Below, piece after piece: positions 25,794 to 32,427 of a stretch of 39,655 nucleotides of DNA. Below the pieces are notes generated by a model, which saw only the letters and a program-made list of their open reading frames with translations, was not told the origin of the DNA and did not search any database. Numbering within the stretch: position 1 is the stretch's first letter; every line of letters starts with the position of its first letter. A program made the translations under genes and the position numbers. Source of the DNA: Fibrobacter sp. (lineage in GTDB: Bacteria > Fibrobacterota > Fibrobacteria > Fibrobacterales > Fibrobacteraceae); contig JAAYJH010000029.1 in NCBI GenBank assembly GCA_012523035.1, positions 1 through 39,655 on the forward strand, read 5' to 3'.

Positions 25794-27233
25794 TTATAAA
25801 GGGATTCGTTTCCAGCCTTCGACACCAAAGCGGAAATCTCGTTCAACAAACTCCCAAATTACCAGTTTTTTACCACGAAGTACTCTGCTTCGACGGGCTA
25901 AACTTTCACGCACCAAAGTGCTTGCCCCTCCATCACTGACAATGCTTGCCAAAGGGCTTCGCAATTCTTTGGCCAAATGAGCTATGAATCCGGCAGACAA
26001 AGGCTCATCGGTCTGGTAAATCCTTGAAAAACTATCTCCCAAAAGCAAAATCTCTGAGTTTTTAAAATCGTCTTGATACCTCTTGTTTAAAGAATCTATC
26101 ACTTGATAAGCATCTACTTTTTGAGAAGGGAAAACCAATAGAGAAGTCATCTCTGCCACATCTCCTAAACGACCTATGGAAACAACTGTATCGGCGTAGT
26201 GATGCTCACCTTTTTTAAAACCCATGGAATCTAATTTTTGTGCCACACTTTTGGCGGCCAACATAGCCCCTCGAGGAGTCCAATGGGTATCCATATTTAG
26301 ATACAAATAATCTGTATGAGTGTCATTTTCTTTGTCTTTTATAAAAAGACTGAACAAATCCACAGTATGGACTCCATTTTGATTTAACTCTAAAAGGAAC
26401 CGCTTCGAATGGCTAGGCGCTTCTGGAACTTCATAAAAACGAGAAAAAAACTCTGGATATATAGAAGCTTTACTTGGCACCACTACCACTAAAAGCTCTA
26501 TCCCACGGGCCAAGAGGTCTTTTTGAAAAGCTAAAATCTCACTCACGGGCCTCTCGTCCCCATAAATTAATGGCGGTGGCATCGTCAAATAAGACACATC
26601 ATTTTTATAAAACAGCCAATCATTACTCCCCAAATACGCTTTTTCTCCAGGATTTTTTAAGGTGTGCCAAAACAAATTTTGAATGAGTGTGCGTGAATTT
26701 ATAGCGATCTGATTTTCTTTTTCGAGGCGGTCTTCGTAGGCCCTTAAATAACGACTGGTTAAAAATCCATAGCGAGGAAAATAAGAGAAAAACCGTTTCA
26801 GAGAAAAAAGATGATGTGCCGAATAAAGTTCAAAAATTAAAGAGTCTATTTCTTGATTTTCTGCAGGTTCATTGTCGTTGTTCAAAAGAGAGTCTAGCTT
26901 GTTAAAAGCAAGGTTTACACTAGAAAATGAATCCACCGACACATAGGGATTTGGACTTTGATAGTAGTCACGCCATTGAATAAAAGATTCAAGCACAGAA
27001 TCTAAAGAAACAGTCTCCTGTTTCTGATACTCCTTCCAGGTTTTATAAAAGCTTTGACTCGATTTGTTTAGACTTTGTTCATATAAATATGGACTTATTA
27101 AATTATCTGTAAAAAGATGCACAAAGGGAAAATCTTGCTTGTGTTGGATAGAATAAAACAACTGAAAAGAGCTCGGGACAAAGAGTAGAGCAAAAAACAA
27201 AGCTATAACTATATATTTAAAAGACCTTTTCAC
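25794..27233 (-). CDS. AlgJ/AlgX-like SGNH-type acetyltransferase/hydrolase homologue
   Basis: A 479-residue protein with one N-terminal membrane segment or uncleaved signal (residues about 7-27) and a periplasmic body. The C-terminal half resembles the AlgX/AlgJ family that O-acetylates exported polysaccharides: YLGSNDWLFYKND, LLVVVVPSKASIYPEFF, the Asp-x-His pair in MDTHWTPRGA (Asp315, His317), and the nucleophile motif LLGDSFS (Ser401) in the expected order. The N-terminal 200 residues are unfamiliar. No MBOAT acetyl donor gene (AlgI type) is nearby. It lies between the CpoB-like and HigA-like genes. A cousin of the dispersed repeat lies within it at 26412-26432. Confidence 0.8.
   Translation of the reverse strand: MKRSFKYIVIALFFALLFVPSSFQLFYSIQHKQDFPFVHLFTDNLISPYLYEQSLNKSSQSFYKTWKEYQKQETVSLDSVLESFIQWRDYYQSPNPYVSVDSFSSVNLAFNKLDSLLNNDNEPAENQEIDSLIFELYSAHHLFSLKRFFSYFPRYGFLTSRYLRAYEDRLEKENQIAINSRTLIQNLFWHTLKNPGEKAYLGSNDWLFYKNDVSYLTMPPPLIYGDERPVSEILAFQKDLLARGIELLVVVVPSKASIYPEFFSRFYEVPEAPSHSKRFLLELNQNGVHTVDLFSLFIKDKENDTHTDYLYLNMDTHWTPRGAMLAAKSVAQKLDSMGFKKGEHHYADTVVSIGRLGDVAEMTSLLVFPSQKVDAYQVIDSLNKRYQDDFKNSEILLLGDSFSRIYQTDEPLSAGFIAHLAKELRSPLASIVSDGGASTLVRESLARRSRVLRGKKLVIWEFVERDFRFGVEGWKRIPL
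26412..26432 (-). repeat. Diverged cousin of the dispersed repeat, inside a gene
   Basis: On the coding strand it reads GAAGTTCCAGAAGCGCCTAG plus C, matching type A at 19 of 21 positions. It is in frame, encoding Glu-Val-Pro-Glu-Ala-Pro-Ser. Two mismatches in 21 is unlikely by chance in a window this size, but coding constraint has not been excluded as the cause. Confidence 0.5.
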
Positions 27234-27291
27234 TCTTCTAACTTTTCTCTTTTACTCTATCAAAAAACTAAGAAAATGAGCTTTATAAGTT

Positions 27292-28095
27292 TTAATTGGC
27301 ATCGAGCATTTCTTGTAAAATAGCTCCGCCTTGCAAATACTCATTGGTATTCATACACTTTTTAGTTTCTAACAATTGTTGCAAATGATTTTTTTGTCCT
27401 GCTGTGTCACCATTTTCAGCTAGGATCGAACTTGTTTTAAATAAAACTGTGCAGACAATTGATGATTCTGGGTATTGCTTGCTAAAAGCTTTATATAAAG
27501 TGAGGGCTTTGTCTTTTTGACCCGCACTTTCTAAGCACTGAGCCATTCCATAAAGAGACTCTTCGGCGTATTCACCTTTTTTACCGGATTCCTCATAAAT
27601 TTGTTTAAAGGCATCGTATGCTAATTTATGTTCTCCACGCAAATAATCGGACCTAGCAGTGTTAAACATAGCTTCTAACTCTTGAAGTTTTTCTGCTTCT
27701 TGCTCAATGCTGTCCAGAGCAATGGTGCCTCCAGCTGTTTGCGTCACCACTACTTTTTTAGAAAGGATTTTGTCTGATTTGCCTATTAGCATCCCCAAAA
27801 GATAAAGGATTTCTTCTTGTCTAGAATCCGTGCGTTCGGATTCATCGGCTACTCGGTTAGCCAATATGGTAAGCTCTGCGATCATCCTTCTGTTTATTAA
27901 ATCTTGAGCCTTAGACAATGAATCTATGACCTTTTCTAAAGAATCTGCCCTCATATGCAGTTCTTCTTTAACATCTTTGCGAACAGCACTACCCACTTCT
28001 CGAATTTCTTCTGTTCGAAGTGTAGTAATGTGCGAACAACCAGACACCAACAGTATCAAAAATAAAACTACAGTATATACAATTTTTGGTTTCAT
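27292..28095 (-). CDS. cpoB: CpoB/YbgF-like TPR lipoprotein of the Tol-Pal cluster
   Basis: Start at the ATG at 28095, with AGGAGG seven bases upstream, giving 267 residues. The signal ends in the lipobox LVSGC, so unlike E. coli CpoB it is a predicted lipoprotein. A helical, coiled-coil-prone region follows (about 35-105), then tetratricopeptide-like repeats near 140-230 (YLRGEHKLAYDAFKQIYEE, AEESLYGMAQCLESAGQKDKALTLYKAF). CpoB coordinates Tol-Pal with peptidoglycan synthesis at division. It follows pal by 100 bp with a hairpin between. The family is inferred from layout and position; sequence likeness to classical CpoB is modest. Confidence 0.75.
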   Translation of the reverse strand: MKPKIVYTVVLFLILLVSGCSHITTLRTEEIREVGSAVRKDVKEELHMRADSLEKVIDSLSKAQDLINRRMIAELTILANRVADESERTDSRQEEILYLLGMLIGKSDKILSKKVVVTQTAGGTIALDSIEQEAEKLQELEAMFNTARSDYLRGEHKLAYDAFKQIYEESGKKGEYAEESLYGMAQCLESAGQKDKALTLYKAFSKQYPESSIVCTVLFKTSSILAENGDTAGQKNHLQQLLETKKCMNTNEYLQGGAILQEMLDAN

Positions 28096-28148
28096 AACAA
28101 GCCTCCTAGTGGAGTTCAAGAATCTTCTCACAACAACTTAAAGTTAAT

Positions 28149-28181
28149 ATTCGATTGCAAGGAACACCCTCACAATCGAAT
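28149..28181 (-). promoter_or_regulatory. Intercistronic hairpin between pal and the CpoB-like gene
   Basis: A perfect nine-base inverted repeat, ATTCGATTG (28149-28157) and CAATCGAAT (28173-28181), with a 15-nt loop. No T-run follows on the transcribed strand, so it is more likely an RNA-stability or processing hairpin than a full terminator. Confidence 0.55.
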
Positions 28182-28195
28182 CAACAACAAACAAA

Positions 28196-28759
28196 TTATT
28201 TCACATTGACTCTGAAATTAGCCCTACGATTTTTGGCGTATGCTTCTTCGGAGCTTCCTTCTACTTTTGGTTTTTCTTCGCCATAACTGATTGTTTCCAT
28301 GCGGTCACCAGAAATACCATAAGCACTTAAAAACTCTTTCACTTTGGTGGCGCGTGTGCTACCCAAAGTCATATTATAATCTTCGGTGCCTCGTTCATCT
28401 GTATGGCCTTCGACAGTAATCGTGAAACGAGGTTCTTCTGTTAAAATAGCACCCACTTGATTGAGTAGATCCTTTGCTTCGGCGGTAAGCTCAGAACGGT
28501 CAAAGTCAAAATACACATCATCGGCCATCAATCTATCCATTAACTCTTGCAGTCTTTTGCGTGCGGCTTCTAAACGAGCGGCTTCAAGAGCATCCAAAGA
28601 GTCCTGATTGATTTGAGGTTCTTCTGGGATAGCCACTTCTTCGACTGGGGCAGGTTCTTCTTGAACCACTGGTTCTATCACAGGTTCTGGTTTTTTAGAA
28701 CACGCTGCGAGCCCTACTGCTATCAGAGTAGCCATTAAAAGTATGTATTTAGATTTCAT
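28196..28759 (-). CDS. pal: Peptidoglycan-associated lipoprotein Pal
   Basis: An outer-membrane lipoprotein that binds peptidoglycan and, with TolB, keeps the envelope layers together at division. 187 residues: lipobox GLAAC (Cys20), a Pro/Glu-rich linker (about 25-60), then an OmpA-C domain (about 80-187) with VYFDFDRSEL, TVEGHTDERGTEDYNMTLGSTRA and NRRANFRV. The Asp and Arg of the diaminopimelate-binding site (GHTDERG and NRRA) are present. AGGAAGG precedes the ATG, which overlaps the tolB stop by four bases (ATGA), so the two are coupled. Confidence 0.96.
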   Translation of the reverse strand: MKSKYILLMATLIAVGLAACSKKPEPVIEPVVQEEPAPVEEVAIPEEPQINQDSLDALEAARLEAARKRLQELMDRLMADDVYFDFDRSELTAEAKDLLNQVGAILTEEPRFTITVEGHTDERGTEDYNMTLGSTRATKVKEFLSAYGISGDRMETISYGEEKPKVEGSSEEAYAKNRRANFRVNVK

Positions 28760-30045
28760 TTTTTACCTTCCTTGTTTGTTTGTTTATTTGTAAAATACCA
28801 AGACCAAGTAGGGGCAGTATTGTCCCCCCCTTTTGTAATACGGGTGACACCACCTCCATCACGACGCATTATATAAATTTGATTGGACCCTGTTCTATCA
28901 CTAGAGAACACAATCAATGAACCGTCTGGAGACCAGCTAGGCTTTTCATTGTTTCCAGCATTAGAAGTGAGCTGTATTATATCAGAACCGTTGATGTCAC
29001 AAGTGTAAATATTCATCTTACCCGCGTCCATCGAGGTATATACAATTCGATCCCCTGTGGGAGCCCAAGAGGCCCTTTCATTATAAGCACCCATAAAAGT
29101 GACTCGTCGTACATCGGTGCCATCGCTATTCATTTTGTAGATTTGAGGAGAACCACCTCTATCACTTGTAAACAATATCTCTGTGGCGGTAGGGCTCCAA
29201 GAAGGACTGGTTTGAGAAGCTTTTAAGTAAGAGACTCGTCTGAGCTTTTTAGTTTCTGGATCCCCCAAATAAAGGTCTGTTTTATCGCCTTCTATTGCCG
29301 AAAACAAAATCTCTCCACTTTTAGGATTCACCGCTGGACTGAAGGATTGGCTCAAGCTTGGGAAAAGTCTTTTTTGGGTACCTGTTGCAATATCTTTCAT
29401 ATAAAGTTGAGGTTTACCATTTCTAAAACTGACAAATATGATCCGTTCATTATCGTGACTCCACACAGGCATCATGCTAATGGTTGAGTCTGCTGTCAGT
29501 TGTTTTCTATGGAATCCATCATAATCAGCAATCACCACTTGTTTCACTCCAGCCACCTTAGATACCCATGCAATTTGAGTCGAAGCTACCCCGTAAACTC
29601 CCCACAATTGGTAAATCACTTTGTCCACAAAGTCGTGGATGGCCTTGCGAGAGTCCATCAAAGAAACCACATAAGTCTCTTCTAGAATTAAATCTTTCGA
29701 TTTTGTGGCATGGAGATAGCAGCTTATTTTGATTTTATTATTGTGTGTCTTTTTGACCTTGCCTGTCATATAAAACTTAGCTTGAGCACGACTAAACTTT
29801 AAAATGTCAAACTTAGGAGCTTGAACAACTTCAAAGCGACCGGATAAATTAAAATCTCTTTTTGCCACTTCGTGGGGTCGTTCTTCGGGCCAATGTAAGG
29901 GCTCTCCATTAGGTTCTTCAAAGGGGACAAGACCTATGGGCAATGTTTTAAACACCGATACACTCACATCGACCGCAATCGTATCCACCGCTCCAAAAGA
30001 AACAGCGAAGCACAACAATAACGCAAAAGAAAAAAGTTTATTCAT
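28756..30045 (-). CDS. tolB: Tol-Pal system beta-propeller protein TolB
   Basis: A periplasmic partner of Pal. Start chosen at the ATG at 30045, which opens into a signal peptide (MNKLFSFALLLCFAVSFGA); a TTG four codons earlier is less likely. 429 residues. After a small N-terminal domain (about 25-150) come about five to six propeller blades with the family repeat, for example MMPVWSHDNERIIFVS, SPSWSPTATEILFTSDRGGSPQIYKMNSDG and PSWSPDGSLIVFSSDRTGSNQIYIM. The 3' end overlaps pal. It is the first gene of the minus-strand run; tolQ, tolR and tolA are not upstream. Confidence 0.95.
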   Translation of the reverse strand: MNKLFSFALLLCFAVSFGAVDTIAVDVSVSVFKTLPIGLVPFEEPNGEPLHWPEERPHEVAKRDFNLSGRFEVVQAPKFDILKFSRAQAKFYMTGKVKKTHNNKIKISCYLHATKSKDLILEETYVVSLMDSRKAIHDFVDKVIYQLWGVYGVASTQIAWVSKVAGVKQVVIADYDGFHRKQLTADSTISMMPVWSHDNERIIFVSFRNGKPQLYMKDIATGTQKRLFPSLSQSFSPAVNPKSGEILFSAIEGDKTDLYLGDPETKKLRRVSYLKASQTSPSWSPTATEILFTSDRGGSPQIYKMNSDGTDVRRVTFMGAYNERASWAPTGDRIVYTSMDAGKMNIYTCDINGSDIIQLTSNAGNNEKPSWSPDGSLIVFSSDRTGSNQIYIMRRDGGGVTRITKGGDNTAPTWSWYFTNKQTNKEGKK

Positions 30046-30366
30046 GAATACACTCAAAATTATAAAATCAGCTTATAAAAAGCAAATTGAAAATAAAGCA
30101 CAAATCCTCAATAGAATAAAATACAAAAAAAAATAATACTTTGAGACTTATCTTCTAATTTTACCAAGTTTCTACGGTATTTTCATTATCTATATGTCGA
30201 GTGAATGAAACTTCCATTTAAAATATCACACAAATTAAGTGAAGTGCCTGTTGAAGTTTAAACTTTAAAAAGAATAATCTAGCCTCAACGACTCTTTTAT
30301 CTCCATTCAATTTAGCTGTTCAAATGTTTGGATTTCTAAATCCTGTCTATAAATCCACTATTTTAT

Positions 30367-30490
30367 GGGGCGTGCCTCTGCTTTTGACTCCATAAATAAA
30401 CAAAAGCAGAGTCGGCGTGCTACGGGCTACCCTCTGGTCGGTGCTTTTAGCACTGCTAGCTCTAGCTAGCACCCTTCGCATGCCTCACGC
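30367..30490 (+). repeat. Structured extragenic element beginning GGGGCGTG and ending CTCACGC
   Basis: About 124 bp. An 11-bp stem, CTCTGCTTTTG (30376-30386) with CAAAAGCAGAG (30401-30411), is followed by CGGGCTACCCTCTGGTCGG, then two adjacent hairpins GTGCT/AGCAC (30441-30453) and TGCTAGC/GCTAGCA (30454-30471). These could refold, because GGTGCT (30440-30445) can pair with AGCACC (30468-30473). GCGTG (30370-30374) can pair with CACGC (30486-30490) to close it. The plan resembles extragenic elements of Bacteroidetes genomes that start GGGGCGT and end CCTCACGC. The likeness is from memory. Confidence 0.6.
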
Positions 30491-30626
30491 TTCGTCAAAA
30501 GCTGTAAAACTTTATTGAAATCAAAAAATGAAAAGTTAAAATAAGCTCGAAAACTTCTGAAATCGAATGACTTCCTTTCTTTTTTAAGCCCTAACAGTTA
30601 AAAATAATGTTCTATTTTTTTTAAAA

Positions 30627-30650
30627 GCCAGGCGCTTCTGAAACTTCAAT
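30627..30650 (-). repeat. Dispersed repeat, type A, copy 6
   Basis: Identical over 24 nt to copies 1, 3 and 4, on the minus strand. It lies 10 bp past the stop of the FKBP gene and in the same orientation as that gene. It sits between an upstream T-run and a downstream A-run. Confidence 0.9.
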
Positions 30651-30660
30651 CAAAAAAAAA

Positions 30661-31797
30661 TCAATTCCCTAGGTATTCAATTGTAAATATGAGATTGGCA
30701 TCTGGAGGGATGGGTCCTGCCCCACTGCTGCCATAAGCTAAGCCTGGAGACAAAAGTAAAACTCGTTTTTCTCCGGGGAGCATGCCTTCGACCCCAAGAT
30801 CCCAACCGCGAATGACCTTCGAAGCTCCCAATGGAAACTCAAAGACTTGTGCTCGGTCCTTGGAACTGTCAAACTTGGTGCCATCTAAAAGCCAACCCGT
30901 GTAATGGACTCGCACGCTTTCTCCGACTTTGGCGGGTTCCCCTTCTCCTTCTTTAAGGATGCTGTATCGAAGCCCTTCGGCCCCTTTTTGAAATTGGAGA
31001 CTGGAGGTGTCAGGGAAAAAGTCCATGCTTTCGGCTATCATTTCGTCACTTTCTACAGAGAGCAAGTGAACTTTGAACAGGAGTGTAGAGTTTGGAGGGA
31101 TACGACTGAGTGGAGTCGAACCATAGGCCATGGATGGAGCCACTTTTAACCACCGAATGCTGCCCGACGGCACTTTGTTTAAACCTATTTCTAAACCTTT
31201 GATGAGCTTGCCACTGCCCAAAATGACTTCCATTGGTTTTCCTTGGTCTTTAGAGCTGTTGAATTTAGAGCCCCCTACAAGCCATCCGGTATGGTGTAAC
31301 CGGAGGCGTTTGCCTACTTCACTCAAAGGTCCAGAACCCACAGTCTCGTCGTAAACCCAAACGCCAGGACTTAAAAGTTTCCATGAGACTTCTTTTGTTA
31401 AAAACTCATCTGGGCTGAGTATTTGTTCTGCATTCACCAGTTCGACTTCAAAAAATAAATCCGATTGAGGCGGAATAGGCCCCATAGAGCGATCTCCATA
31501 TGCCAGTTGATACGGGATCGATAAGCTTCGGATTTCGCCGAGTTTCATACCCACAATCCCTTTGTCCCAACCTTGGATCACCTGACCAGCCCCGAGTAAA
31601 AACTCTAAAGGCTCGTTCCTTTCGTAAGAATCATCAAAAAGTGTGCTGTCACTGAGCCAACCTTTAAAATGAACTTGGATGAGTTGTCCTGATTTGACAG
31701 GCTCTCCCACCCCCTCTTTGAGGGTTACAGATTTGTAAGAAAACGCCCATAAAGCGTTAAAAAGCAAAAAGAAGTAGAAAAAAAACAACTTTGACAT
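30661..31797 (-). CDS. Exported peptidyl-prolyl isomerase with three FKBP domains
   Basis: 378 residues with a signal peptide (MSKLFFFYFFLLFNALWA) and AGGAG before the ATG. Three FKBP domains follow: about 23-128 (VHFKGWL, GWDKGIVGMKLGEIR, AYGDRSMGPIPP), 143-248 (LHHTGWL, GLEIGLNKVPSG, AYGSTPLSRIPP) and 272-378 (VHYTGWLLDGTKFDSS, GWDLGVEGMLPGEKR, AYGSSGAGPIPPDANL). The third keeps most canonical pocket residues. The second has changes at conserved positions (for example Leu for the pocket Trp in GLEIG) and may be a weak or binding-only domain. The protein likely folds exported proteins or acts as a chaperone in the periplasm. It stands alone. Confidence 0.93.
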   Translation of the reverse strand: MSKLFFFYFFLLFNALWAFSYKSVTLKEGVGEPVKSGQLIQVHFKGWLSDSTLFDDSYERNEPLEFLLGAGQVIQGWDKGIVGMKLGEIRSLSIPYQLAYGDRSMGPIPPQSDLFFEVELVNAEQILSPDEFLTKEVSWKLLSPGVWVYDETVGSGPLSEVGKRLRLHHTGWLVGGSKFNSSKDQGKPMEVILGSGKLIKGLEIGLNKVPSGSIRWLKVAPSMAYGSTPLSRIPPNSTLLFKVHLLSVESDEMIAESMDFFPDTSSLQFQKGAEGLRYSILKEGEGEPAKVGESVRVHYTGWLLDGTKFDSSKDRAQVFEFPLGASKVIRGWDLGVEGMLPGEKRVLLLSPGLAYGSSGAGPIPPDANLIFTIEYLGN

Positions 31798-31860
31798 AAA
31801 ATCTCCTATCTTCTAAATTAGAAAATACTAGTTTATAAAGTAAAGCTTTAGGAAATTTAA

Positions 31861-32427
31861 ATGGATCTTTCTGTGATTTTGATAATTATATTGATTCTTC
31901 TTTTGTCGATTGCATTAGTTGCAATTGGTGCGTATATTATTATAAATTCTGCCGACGAAAAAGAACAAATCACACAACAAATCGATATATCTGGTCAATA
32001 CGCTGTATTGGTAAAACCCGCCAAAGAATCTTTGAAGTCTGTGAAACCGTCTATAAATGAAATTAAAAACTGGCTTTCTTCACAAAACATTGATGATAAA
32101 AACTCACAAAGTCTAATAGAGACTTGGACACATTCATTGAACGAAACCATCAAAACTGTAGACGAAGGAGACCAAAATGGCACTGTGACCTATCGAGTGG
32201 TTCCAGGTGAAAAATGCCAGAAATTTTGTTCTTTTATCAATAAAGATAACTATATTACTCGAGAACAAATCCGCAACCACCCCGAAATTTTACCACCCTT
32301 TGTTTTGGGTTGTGATTGTAAATTGGTTCCAAAATTTCCTTGGGAAAATCCTGGTAAAGCGGGATGGAAGCCTGTGATTCCTGTAAATGGGGTTTACAAA
32401 GTCCCCGATTGGAGAAACATTGCGTAA
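31861..32427 (+). CDS. Small single-span membrane protein with four cysteines, unknown
   Basis: 188 residues; TTAGGA precedes the ATG. One hydrophobic helix at about residues 4-27, then a soluble domain of about 160 residues. Its second half carries C-x-x-x-C (EKCQKFC) and C-x-C (GCDCKL), which could form disulfides if periplasmic or bind a metal. I recognise no family. The final codons overlap the start of the PorV-like gene by eight bases (TTGCGTAA at 32420-32427), so the two are translationally coupled and may work together at the envelope. Confidence 0.7.
   Translation: MDLSVILIIILILLLSIALVAIGAYIIINSADEKEQITQQIDISGQYAVLVKPAKESLKSVKPSINEIKNWLSSQNIDDKNSQSLIETWTHSLNETIKTVDEGDQNGTVTYRVVPGEKCQKFCSFINKDNYITREQIRNHPEILPPFVLGCDCKLVPKFPWENPGKAGWKPVIPVNGVYKVPDWRNIA

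Larger units (their letters stand above)
30046..30660. other. Gene-free gap with two repetitive elements
   Basis: No coding frame is credible here. It contains the 5' region of tolB, a structured extragenic element (30367-30490) and repeat copy 6 (30627-30650). The element looks richer in G and C than its AT-rich surroundings. Confidence 0.7.

Noticed and set aside
25550-25849. A complete HigBA toxin-antitoxin pair.
   Set aside because: Only the HigA-like part is present; the neighbouring frames are an AlgJ-like protein and hemL.
152-30650. The short repeats as a CRISPR array or terminators.
   Set aside because: Copies are kilobases apart in mixed orientation with no regular spacers, and they lack a stable stem followed by a T-run.
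32387-32419. ATG-initiated N-terminal extension of the PorV-like protein.
   Set aside because: It would place 11 polar residues before the signal peptide and has a poorer ribosome site than the TTG at 32420.
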